Shown here in pieces: positions 13,750 to 26,557 of a stretch of DNA of 64,000 nucleotides. This DNA comes from Fistularia commersonii (taxonomy: Eukaryota; Chordata; Actinopteri; Syngnathiformes; Fistulariidae), in the NCBI GenBank assembly GCA_037954325.1, contig JBBMNZ010000003.1:18836392-18900391 (forward strand). Direction: 5' to 3'. A program made the position numbers and the translations under genes. The notes under the pieces were generated by a model that had not been told where the DNA came from, did no database searches, and was given only the letters and a program-made list of their open reading frames with translations. Each line of letters opens with the position of its first letter. Position 1 is the stretch's first letter.

Positions 13750-16700
13750 GGGTGTGTGTGTGTGTATATGTATACCCCCCCAAAATTTCCCCAAAACTAT
13801 TTTGTAAATACAACTTATTGCCTCTCTTAGTTGAGAAGTTGATTTTTCTTTTTACAAGCTAACTTCAGTTTTGTTCATGGTTTATAAAATGTATCCAATC
13901 ATATTTGAGCTCGCATTACTATAACCTTGTGTTTTATTTTTTACCCAACAGACAATCGACTGTAATAGTGTGTGTCTGTCTGAGCTGGAGTTTGCATCAG
14001 ATTTCTGCTTGAAGATAACCCACGCCACAGACTGCACGGTAACACGCCCACTTGCACACTCACACTTCACAAATACTCACAGAGAAACTACCTATTTATC
14101 TTGCGAGCCAGCCACGATACTTGCAATACAAAAGTTTGCAGATTTTATTGAGAATGATACGAACCAAAAATATTCTATGAATCCCCTCTGAGTAACCCTT
14201 GATCATTGGTGCCTAATTTTGGTATTAAGAGAAAAATGCGGTGAAATTTACTTCAAAATTACTCTCCGTTCAAACTCAATAGCACAGGATATGAAAAGAA
14301 CAGTGACTATGAAGTAAAAATGTTTCACTTCTAATTTAGTTCACATTGTAACGATCAAGGCAGCATAAATAGATTATGTTGCAAATGCTTTTTCCATTTT
14401 TCACTGTTGCCTTCATCACTTTTGTTTGGGGGATGATGCAACCCAGACAGACATTTGTCAGATCATTTTGATGGAGTATGTTATGAGCTTATCTGTCAAT
14501 CTGATGTTTAATAGAGTTTTCAATCATATATGACCATTGAGGCTTTGTATTGCTGTCATATCACAGTGAATGTTCTCAGCCCGCTATTTCTGCCTCATAA
14601 ACACAAACTACCACTAATATGATGCAAGAGTAAAACTGTTGACTATACTTGAATTCATCATCTCTTTTTTCATGAACTGAGGCCCAATTTTTTAAATGTT
14701 TTTTTCATATGCCACCAAAGGGTGGCTATATTTGGCTTTTTATATCGTGAGCCTCTTTTCCTTCCATTTCAACATAGTTCTGTGCAAATACTATTGAAAT
14801 GCTATTAAATAATAGTAGAAACTGTAAATCTTGCAGAACTCTAACTCCCTAGTATTGTTTATTGTTGTAAAGCAGACATAAAATTATATAAAGCACAGTT
14901 TTTTTTTTTCAACAAGGTAAAATCTCTTGCAACAGAACTTACAGTGATGTCTGAGGCATATTTCTTCCTAACAGGCACTTGCTGACCACTGAGCCCCAAC
15001 ATGGCATGTTTCAAAGCTCTATTTCATCTGATAAACTAAAAAAATACCTTGTGTTGAAGCTTTGTTTTGTTCTGCAGTCTTACTGCACTGTCTAGTGTAT
15101 TGGTTTAATGGATAATCAATACATGGTTATTATCTGGCCAGGGCTGCTGTCTGGGTAATGCAGGGGAATTTACTGAGATTTGGAAACATCCCCTCATTTT
15201 TCCTGTCTTCCCTGTACTGTAATTAAAAATATCCAGGTTTTATTTCAAGAACAAAATACCCATTCAATTCAGTGGTTAAAAAGTTGCAAAGGGGATTGTT
15301 TTTTTCATTAACACCCCCCTTTCCACCCATTACTTTATGCTTTTTACTGCATCCTAAGTTGGCGGAGGGTTTTGTGTCCTATGCAGCCATATCCAACTCA
15401 TTTGTGCTTGTTTTTGACTCTCACAAAGTGACCAATTGCTGAGAAGTCGTAGTAGATCTCTCTGAGCCTCCAGCTGTGTTTGGATTTAGAGATTATTATT
15501 GACCTGCACATTTAGGGTGCTGCCATGAAGATACTGATCTGGATTCAGTATTGTCTGCCCCTCTCTGGTATTACCTAAGGTTAGGATGTGTGAAGGGTAA
15601 ACCGCTCCTGGACCAGTGCTCAGGGATTAGTGAGAGAGAGCTGCTGCGCCTCTTGTCCTGTGATGGAGCGCCTGCTTTTGTTCTCCTGTCGACAGTCCAT
15701 TCATCAGCTCTGGCTGCCTAACCTTGCATTAAATGAACAGCACAACCCCTGCGTCTGTGCCGCTCACACACAAGATAAATCCTCTCATGCTGGCTTTTTT
15801 TTTTTTTTTTTTTTAACCAACCATTCCCTACCTCCCTTCTCCATCCCACATACTGAATGAGAAGCTATCAAAAATATGCCAGGATCCGAAAAAAGTTTAC
15901 AGCTAATTTGAATTTATCAGAGGTAATCTTGAAAGAATATTACCTCCAACATATTATGGTAAATGATTTCAACTTATGTAGTGCTTTCGCATCTTGCTGT
16001 TTCAAAGCAATTTGCACTATATTGCATACACATGTATGCTAACACAACAATGGCTGAGGGGTTGCCATGCAAAATGCTAACCAGGCCGACAGAAGGAGGC
16101 AGCCAGGAATCGAAACACCAACCTTCTGATTGGAGGGACATCCACTCTACCAATTGAGACAAAGCTGCCCCAATTAAAGGAGATATTGCTTTATAGTTGG
16201 CAAAGATTTTAATCAAAACACCGCGTCTATTATTTAATTTAGACTACACACCTCTGCACCAGTGAAGATCCATTTATGATAGCATAAAAAACAACCAGTA
16301 AAGATTTTTCATACCCTCCGAAAAACAGATAATTACACTGAAGAAGGATACTAGAGATTTCGTTTTTTTACCTGTAATCAATTTGAACACAGCCATGCCA
16401 CTGCTACTGTAGTAGCCACTGAAATGTTTCTAAGAAAAGAAACATCTCTGCAATCCATCTCCCCCTTGCTTGCCATCAAATTTAAATTGTAGGATGGGAA
16501 TGATGGCCTTGTGAACTGACGAGGCAGACAGTTATCAACTTCAAGGACAAGTGCAAAACGCGTTAGAGGGAGACTTGTAAATTGTGAAGTCTCAGTATAT
16601 TTTAAGAGTGCATATAACTATTTATACAAATTGCTTGTGTTGTGATTTTCCTTTGAGTCTTTTGTATCCCAAACTCAGGGTTTTGTGTCTAGATACAACA

Positions 16701-18941
16701 CTGGAAAGTTTAACAAAGACATTAAAATCATAATTCAAACCCTAAAGACCTGAGCATCCAAAGTTGGTAACTCATTCAGAGTTGTGGGATTTGAGAAATA
16801 GTTTCAAAATACATAATATATTCAGCAGAGCCAAAAACCTACAACAATAGCAGCTGCAGCCCAAGAGATTTCAGGATTAAAGTTACACGGCACAGCACCC
16901 ATCACACAAGGCCAGTGTCTAGACACACAACGGGAAAAATCGCTCATGTCACAAGGCTGCAAGATAAGTTTCTATGTGGCATTTTTCGCACCTAATAAGT
17001 GTTGATACTCTTGCAAAGCAGATTCATCACTTGCAACCAGATTTAGCTATTGTTAAAAGTCAAGCTATCATCTTTGGTTAAATATGGTCACAGGGCACAC
17101 CAGTGGAACTTGCTCGCTGTCCACAAAGATAAAAAGACACAATATGAGCAGACTTAAAAATACAGGACCAGCTTTAATAGTAATGAATGTATCCAAGTAG
17201 ATGTGGCGTTGTAATGTCAAGTGTTTTTTTTTTTTTCTTTATGGATAATTCCACTCATTCACTTCCCAGCAATGATTTTGACTCACATGGGTCCCTTAAA
17301 GGTTAAATTGCCTAATTGAAGTAAAACTGGGAGGACCTCATATAACAAAATCCTAATAGGGAAAACTGATTTTGTTTATAAAGTTAATACTTTTAGTTAT
17401 TTTCCCCTACTGAATTAAATACTTCCAGAAAAAATGAATTCAAATAGGAGCTGGAAGTGCACTGTAGCCTCTAAAGAAGAAGCATTACAAGATAGAAAAA
17501 AAACATGAAAACTGGAAGTCATTGTCACATATTCTTGTTTACAACTGCTATCACCTCCTGTCTTGGTAGCTGCAATTGGCCTACAGTCATGGCCAAAAGT
17601 TTTGAGAATGACACAACTATTAATTTTTACAAAAGCCTGCAGTTTCAGTTTTTATAATGGAAATAATAGTTGTGTCATTCTCAAAACTTTTGGCCATGAC
17701 TGTAGTTCCAAATTGGTAGCTTGTAGACAAACAGACCCGTTGTATTTCATATCCTAAATCCAAATATGATAATCCAAAATCCAAAGCTACACACCATGTC
17801 TGTCATATCATTTCTCAAAAATGGTAGCTGGTCATCAAATAAGCAAGTAAATCCTTCAACAGAGTTGTTTGTTTACATTCAGTAATCTTCAAAAGGCATT
17901 TAGTTTTCAGACCACATTTTATTTTTTGCCAGAGGGCATAACTGGTTAGAAAAATAATTTTTAAAAGTAACCTGGGATGACCGCTATTAGAAATCCTGTC
18001 TACAATATGAATTAACCAGCGATATCTCAGTGTTTCTTTGTTGGGTTGGCTTCCATACTATTTGCTGAATGTCCCCCTGAACTCACTTCATTATTATCAA
18101 CAAAGTTTAGTTATACACCTCAGCTGCAATACCACTTTTGTGCTTAAATCTAAATCTTCTCTAACTGTTACAGTGCATGTGTTTGTTTGTGTGAGGGGCA
18201 CCGGCTGTTCCTTCTCACTTGAAAAGCAGCAAACCACTGTGAGAAGAGACTGAGGAGGTAGTGGGAGGGATTTTTCACCAGTCTGCCTGTGAAGTGTTCA
18301 TGCTTGAAACCTCCACGCCTGGGTAAACCCCATCAAAAGAGCATTAGTCCTCACTTCTCCCACCTCCTCATCCCTCCCTTTCCCCTCTGTCTCACCCCCA
18401 GCCCCCCTTTCTGCATCCCCCCACTGTTGTATAATAGTATCTAGCTGGGCCACGCGGCTCACTGACATGCAGCCGGGAGAAAGGGAAGCAATGATGAATT
18501 GCTCCCTGTTGGTGTTATCCATGATGATAATTATTAATTTCCCCCCTCCTCCAGAAGAGTAGGGCCAGAGACCTGCAGTGTTGCAGAGCCCCTTCTGTGG
18601 GCAGTCAGGAAGCCCACTGTCATCACTTATCATAGACAGAGCCAAGGCCTCAGGGCTAAACGCTTCAGAAAATTAAATGCGTTTATTCAGATTTGAGATG
18701 TGTATTTCTGTCGAAATATTTTTGTCTCGGCAACTGGACTTGACTTTCTTCACTTGAAGACGTTTCACCACTCATTTGAGAGGCTTCTTCGGTTCTGAAC
18801 CTCAGTTCAGAATTCAGAATTCACCATGACCTGGATGACTTACAATCTCCTCTGAGTTGTGCATTTCGGTTTTAAATTTACTCGCTTTACCTTGTAATTT
18901 ATTTTTGCTCTATTTGCTCTATTTTCCTTTGCTGTGTCCCT

Positions 18942-18980
<39 letters not shown>

Positions 18981-21547
18981 CATAGATGTGTACTATATTT
19001 TACATATATTATAATGCTGGAAAAAGAATCACCAGCAGCTATATTTTTTTGATGTTTTTAGCATCATTGAGCAAGGATAATTTAATCCACTTCATATTTT
19101 CATTCACTCATCCTGCCACTTTACCTTCATTAATTATCTCTGCTTCTCGCAGCATAAGGCAGCTATTTTTGAGAAACTCAATACCTACTGTACATCCAAG
19201 ATGATGAATTGCTAGAATTAAACATAATTTGAAAAAAAAATTAGTAGAAAACAAACCAAATAATTATTCATTTTAAACCTGGCGTATATAAACAAAAAAA
19301 GGAAAAAAAACATTTTGGGGGGGAGGGGGTTGGTTAAAGTCATACTTTAACAACAAGGTTTTCATAGCAACCTGCCACAGCGTAAGTACAGTTATGTAAA
19401 AGAGTGTCACCCTGTCACCTGATTATATCCTTAACTACAGGATTTAGGCAGCCTCAAGCCGTCCTCTCTCAATTTGCATCATTATTTGTGATTTTATAAC
19501 CTTTATTCCTGGTCAAATGCAACCATCCCTGCCTGACTGGGGTAGGTATATAGTTGTTCATTGGAATCCACTGTATATGCAAATCATGAGTCGAGCCCAG
19601 GTGACCACTCGGGATATCTCGTGGTCGCTGTTTCTCCCGTTCAGTCAACCAACTCAGCCAGAAAAACTTCCAGCAGTATATTGTGAAATATTCCTTTTTG
19701 TTGAAGAAAAAAAGTATCTATTGCATCTCAAAGTGTTTATCTGTATAGCCTGCATTTCAAAACTGAGGAGCGAATTCAGCATCAGCACTATTATCTAATG
19801 AACACGATGTAAGCACTAAAAAAGTCACCCCATTTATCTGGAGTTATTACTAAAATGAAGTCAGAATCTTGCTACAGTTATATTAGTAGTCATAAAAGAA
19901 ATCTCCATTAAATGTTTTAAAGTTCCCAAAGGCATTATAAACTTTACTTTGGCCCAGATTAAATCATTTTTTTTCTTTCTAGCTTACCACTATTCTATAT
20001 CAGGAATTATACATCAAGATCATTATGTTTTATCTGAACACTGTCACATCTATTATGTGTTATATGTAAATAAATTGTTTGTCTGTTTATTGGTTTCACT
20101 GTTGCCTTTTCTTTTCAACTCCCTATCTACTTACCATATTAAAAGTTGCGCAACACAGAAATGACAATCAATCTTGCTGATGAGGACTTGTCATCAGCTC
20201 GCCTGAGAGAGGGGAATTCGCTCTGCCTGACAACTAATTATGGCAAATTTTCCAATTAGCTCATCACTGAGTGACTCTGTAGTGTTCATTAAATGCCATC
20301 ATTGTATTGGGTTGACATCCTCTTTTATCCACTTTGGGTCATTTTCTGTTGCGTTAGCTGTAAGCTGGTAACACTGTGCTTGCCTGTTAAAAGCTGACTG
20401 AAGCATAGATGCAGGAAGTGTAATAAACACATGCTCTTGTCATCTTGAGTGTAACAACTGTGCATGCGTGCTCACATGTTTCCGTTTCCACACTTTTTTT
20501 TCGGATGCATCAATTTTAAAGATAGAGCTAGTTTAGCCTGCAAATTTGATTGAAGCACTATTGAGCACATTGTTACAGATACTGAAATGCTTAATGTGGT
20601 CTTTCCAGGTGATATTTACAAAGAAGAAATGTTCTTATTCTGTTATTCTGCACTGCTATTTCCTCTCTGTTTCTCCTTTCTGTTTTCCTGAGCTCACTGC
20701 TCATTCCTCCTCTCCTTTCTCCTCTGCCTTCCTGTGTTGCATTGATTCAACTCCTCTTTGTCTCTGAGAGCTGGCCTCCAAGTTGTCAGCTGCGTCAGGA
20801 TTAAAAGCTATTAGTTCTGCATCATTGCCACTACAAGTGTGCTCCTGAGATTGATAGAGTACCTCTCTTCCTCCAGTGGGGAGAGAGATGGGAGGGAAAA
20901 CAAGCCTGGGGGGTGGTTTCTACCTCGCATGTCTGACAATGGTCACCTAGACGCAGTCAGGCCCTTCTTTCCGCTTGTTTTAGTTGTCTGCGATGTATTT
21001 ATACCTCTGCAGTCACAATATAAAGGTTTCATCTCCACACAGCCCTTCAGTGATTTATAAATACTCTGCTCAAAGTTAAAGTAGTAATTTTTTTCTGTTG
21101 CTTTAGGGGGGGGTCAAATCTTGTGCCTAACTGGCTAATTTATTTATGACTGAATTTATAAGGGTATCTATTGACACTTTGTTCATTTTCCTACAGCAAC
21201 TCCTCCAGTCTACTGAGTCTCACTGCTGCAACGTTGTCACAAATATAGCAACCACTGCTAATTTCATGTTCCAAAATGAATTTTTGTTCATTGTCAGCAA
21301 TTTCTCCCCGGTGTTGTAACTGGCTGCCTCATGATTTATTTTACTTATTTATTTATTTTTCCCCTCATGACAAGTCTCCCAGATGAGGTGGAGGGAAGTG
21401 CATTGGGCATGTTGTGGCCCAAATAAGAAACCACGAAAGGTTGAACAAAATGAGAGTAAATCTCCCTCTTGATGCCCCCACCCCCCACCCCCACCCCCGC
21501 TATGCTAGTAAAATGTGGAATAAATCTTTATACCATACACCATACAC

Positions 21548-21578
<31 letters not shown>

Positions 21579-24500
21579 AACCATCACACACATGAGAAGG
21601 ACAGTGGTACGCAGGCTGAGGTAATGCTGAAAAAAATGGCGGTCTTATCATATTAACCATAAAAGTTTGATGATTACCAGTAGATGTAACATAGTTTAGA
21701 TTTACATTCTTATTTTCAACTTGTACAAATACACCTTCAGCTCACTTTGCTCATTAAAACACTGAAACGTGTTCTACCTTCCCTTCTCTTGCAGCTCCTC
21801 ATGTCAGAATTGTTGTCAAACAAATCCAGGGGTTTATTGTAGTGTCAGAGACTAACACGCCCCTCATATTTCATTGCAGGCAATCGTCGGGTACTTTGAC
21901 ATTTTCTTTGACAAAGGCTGCTGCAACAAGGTAAGCAGTGATGGCAACAGCAAAGCCATTTAACAGAAACTCAATTATGTTCACGCTTTAGCGTGTTTCT
22001 CCTCTCCAAGGCATTTGTTGGCAATCGACAGACGCCCTGCTTGACTGCTGATATAAGCACTTACCCAGCAGAGCGGGCCAGTTGGGGTGCAGATGCCAGG
22101 CTCCTTGAACGGCATACAGCTTTTGATTGCACCTTGTGTTGTACCTTAGAATCAAAATTCCTATGTGGGCCAGTAAATTGCCATCTCTGCTGGGATGATG
22201 TATCATGGGACTGTATGTGCTGTTGATGTACATAAGCTCATTTCATTTCATAAGCCCCCAAAAATGTAAAAGATATAATCACTGCTTTTAACCACAAAAC
22301 TCCAGGAGAGGATGGAAATGTAACTATTAAGTTGCTGTTCATGCTCAAAATGCTATTCATGTATGATGGACAATTTTTGTTTTTTCTTTGTTTTGTTTGT
22401 TTTCTTATGTATGCCCTATATAATTTCTGGAGGACAATGTAAATGGTAAGATTGGGCCGAATCTGTACATTAAATTAATTATTTTTTTATCTAACCAATT
22501 TTAACACTAAAACAGTGTTCTAATATTAATAATAAGCATGGCTTAAAGCAAGGTACTGAGAGATAGTATTTCCCCTAGTAGCCAAACGTTATTGTTTCAG
22601 GCTGCGCATCCCAAAGCATTTTCACTGAAAGTATCAATAGCATGTCTTCGGTAATAATATTGACCGAAAGAACAGACATTGAAAAGCCAATTGGTTGCTT
22701 GAATCTTTTAAATATATGTGAAAAGAGTAATTGGTTTTCATTTCAAAAATGTATTTTGATTTGATAATTACAATCTACAAATACTTCAAAATTTTATTTC
22801 AATCCAGCTATGATCATGTCTCCTCCCTTTAAATGCACTTTTCCAGACCTTTCCAATTTCTTTGGAACACGATTCTTTTCAACTAATTAATTGATGTCCG
22901 CCATGTGCTTTTCCACTCAATGTTTATTTAGTGGCTAATATAACAAGTAACGGTCCAAAACAATGTGTTTTAAAGATACAAGTTTTGTAAGCAGAATTTA
23001 GCTTTCAACCTTTAGTTTTTGTTAGGAGTCATTGGCTCTTTTTTGTGTTGAAACAATGTCTCCTACCATGCAACCCTGCGGTAGTATGTCATCAGACTCA
23101 TGAATCTACAAGAGAGAGACATCATTATTATCTGTTGTTTATGTTGTAGCGGAATAATGTAATGAAATTTCATTTGAACTTAAAAACTGATTTCTGAAAA
23201 GACTAAGAAATTACTTATTCAAATAATGAAGATTTTGTTTTCCATCTTACCAGGTGTTTTTCTCCACTGGACCTGAAGTCACAAAGACCCATTGGAAGCA
23301 GACTGTTTTTCTGCTGGAAAAGCCTCTTTCTGTCCAAGCTGGTCAGTAACTCCGTACTTTACTCTGTAAATATCTTATATACTGACTCCTACCATACTCT
23401 GTGCTGTTTTTTTTTTGTATTATTATCAGTACTTGTTTTTATAACAGTTGAGTGTGTCACTCTGAGTGTGTCATTTGTTCACAGAAAACAGTTTAGGTTT
23501 TGCTATTGATTTATTTCACTGTTAATTACTTTTGTGATGTGGAATCCAGCACTGACTTGCAATGAGGAACCATCTTGCAGTGGGGGCTCTAGAGGAGAGG
23601 AGATATTTAAGATATACTTATTTCCAAGAGCTTTTCTTCACATCTTTGACACTACACGAAAGAGGGGGGGAACTTGCCACAGGATCTATATGTTTTCTGT
23701 TATACTGTGTGTTTTATGTTCCTCTTGTAGAATACGGCAGGTAATCAGTCAGTGGTTGAATGTAGTCGGAAATGTTGACAGCAATGATCAGTCACCCACA
23801 GAGACAGTGACATATCAAAACAAATCACATTCCACCATCAGAGACAGCTTGTGAAACTTCATCTGATAGCTAATCGCAGTTCTTGAATCATGACCTGTTA
23901 CAGGAGGTGAATTTTGTAACTGACCGGTAAAATATTGATAGTCACCTTCATCTGCAGATTTTAATTATTGTGTGATGCTACTCACAATGAAAAAATAGTG
24001 GTTATGACCAACGGGATAGGCTTTTATGGATAAATATGTTTTTGACTGTGCTAGCTTCTTTCATAAAACTTTGCTGAATACTCACAAAGCACACACCTAG
24101 GTAGCATGATTTTAGGGTGTATAAGGGACTTTAATTTTTGAATCTGTCATGCCCAGCTTGTTTTGTATACCCATGATTTAGAAGGTATAATGGGTTTTTG
24201 TAAATGGGGGAATTTCTGATTCGGCTTAAAGGGAAGGAGTCTCTAGCATGTTATCATATATTGCACTGATGTTGGTCTTGACTGAATTTGTATCATAAGT
24301 TCAACTGTTCTTTAAGGCAAAGTATCAAAACTGTATCACAAAATATAGAACTGAGAAACCATAGTTTGATATTTGCTATAATTAAAAGCAGCTATTATTG
24401 CTGATTCATTTTTTTTCTTCTGCTCAACAATGCTGCACAGGGCTGCTTACACTCAAATGTTATGCTGTGGATGTTCATCATTGTGGTTTTCAATATGAAA

Positions 24501-26526
24501 ATGTAGCATCGGCTTAAGTTAGATCTGCTAAAGTTAGATGTGTCTTTGGAAACACCAAAGGAATAACTAATTATTTCTTCACAGCAAACATCTACACTTA
24601 TTACAATCGCATTTAGAGAATTTGGTCTGTACTGCTTTATTCTCTAGCATCCTGTGTGCTATATCATAATAGAAATCATGGCTATGTCTAGTGATGTGAG
24701 GATGGATGGTCCCTAGGGGCTGACTAACCACTCACTGACTGGATATCTGATGGAGTCTACTGTAATAAATGACCTGTGGGAGGATGCAGACGCTTGATGT
24801 CCAGCAACCCTGAGCTACAATCCGGCAGGAGCAAGGATGATAAGACCTTCAAAACCTTTGACATGGCTATACCACTATCAGTGGCTCCACAGTTTTCCTA
24901 GGTCAGATATGTAGTTGATAGAGCTCAGGATGGCAGTATGCTAACATTGGGTAGGAATTGAGAAATATATATATATATACACACACAAACATGTGTGTAT
25001 ATATATATATATACACACTTGTATGCGTATATATATATTTGTGTGTGTGTGTGTGTGTACATATATTCTAGGCCAATGTAGGCCAAGGGTTAATCTGCTA
25101 ATTACTGATATCACATTAATGCACATTTCCTGTCTTTATACCGTTGTGCCCGATAATAATAATTTTTCCTTTATTAATCCCCGTGGGGAAGTTTGTTCTC
25201 TGCAATTAACCCATCACGGATGAACCATGAGCAGTAGGCTGCCGTCTACCAGCGCCAGGGGAGCAGTTAGGGCTTCAGTGTCTTGCTCAACAATACTTCG
25301 ACACACTAGCAGGAGCTAGAATCGGACCAGGAATGTTCGGTTTGAAAGACCATTGCTCTACCTACTGCGCCGCCCCACACCCAGATGAGACATTCAGTAT
25401 TTTTAAGATCTCTTTGGTAGCTTTGGAGATAGTCATATAAAACAATTTGAATGCTGACCCCGGTATTACTCCAGCACACAAATTTAAGACACATTCCAGA
25501 ATGTGGCAGTAGATTTGAACTGAAAGTTTTGTATATACCCCCCTGCGCCCTGGCTCACAGACTATCCCTGGTCTCCCCCCAAGGGTCTAAACCAGAAATC
25601 GACTGTTTTTTTTAACAACTTTCGTCACTGGTTGTGTTCCAATGCTCCTGTGGTGTATTTAAGAATAATGCAGAGGTGTCATACTTGCATACTTCTTGGG
25701 AAAAAAAAATATGCTGAGTGAGCTTGAAGTTGACAGATTTGTCTCTCAGGTACGTACACACACACACATACACACGCAGCCCACGACCTCTCTTACAAGG
25801 TGTTGACTGAAAAGGACCCTCAACTGTCATCAGCCGAAGTGTGTACTGGGCATTAATATCCAGTGGCTTGTTTTAATACCGGCTCTGTCTGTGGTGATTT
25901 ATCGCAGCGGAGAGTGAATTCTATTTGATATGTTTGTACGAGTGCAACAGTAATTAACTCCGAAACTATGTTTCTGTGGGAGGTGCCAGCCCAAGAAATA
26001 GAATGTACGCAGCAGGCTGGAACAAAACATCCCTGCAAATCCTCCTGCCTGGCAGCATAATAAATTAAACAATGAATCATTTGTCATGGTCCGGTGTGTT
26101 TGCGTATCTCGAGTATTGAAAAGGAGTATCCTTTTTCATGGTTTTACTTAGTGTTTTGAATATGTTTGAAAGGTGTTTGAATATGTTTTTGTTTAGAAAG
26201 CACTGCAATATTTAATGTGAGGTGGTGGCCTAGTTAGCAGAGGATTTCACTAAAAGATATCTTTGCCCCTGCCAACTTCTTAACTCACCTCCTGAGTGCA
26301 GTTGTCGAACTTACATAGACACATACATACAGCCATCCTGGAGAAGTTGAAATTCTTCATAAAATCTAGAGACTTGTCAGTTATGGAATAGTAACTTTCA
26401 GCACTTTGCAATTCTGTTTGATTTCCTCATTTGTTTAGTCCTTGTTCAAGGGTTGTAAGAAGCTTGGTGTTGCTTTATATAATAACCATGATCCTATTTT
26501 GCCTCAACAAATATGCACTAGTCCAC

Positions 26527-26557
<31 letters not shown>

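Larger units (their letters stand above)
11533..13951 (+). other. prmt3: prmt3 intron, 2.4 kb
   Basis: Holds the repeat fragment at 11605-11745, a 53-bp tandem duplication at 13484-13589 and an (AT)n tract at 13718-13746. No other recognisable element. Confidence 0.75.
14039..21879 (+). other. prmt3: prmt3 intron, 7.8 kb
   Basis: Contains a SINE (15955-16173), a perfect MITE (17584-17702), a dispersed repeat fragment (18726-18845), (TG)n at about 18945-18974, and (CA)n at 21547-21588. Two stretches look like possible regulatory DNA (18240-18660 and 20160-20310). Confidence 0.75.

Noticed and set aside
24941..25223. Frames with repeated Tyr-Ile or His-Thr
   Set aside because: They translate the mixed (AT)n/(TG)n tract.
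25340..25375. tRNA gene on the minus strand
   Set aside because: A and B boxes are present, but no cloverleaf closes and a SINE body and tail follow.
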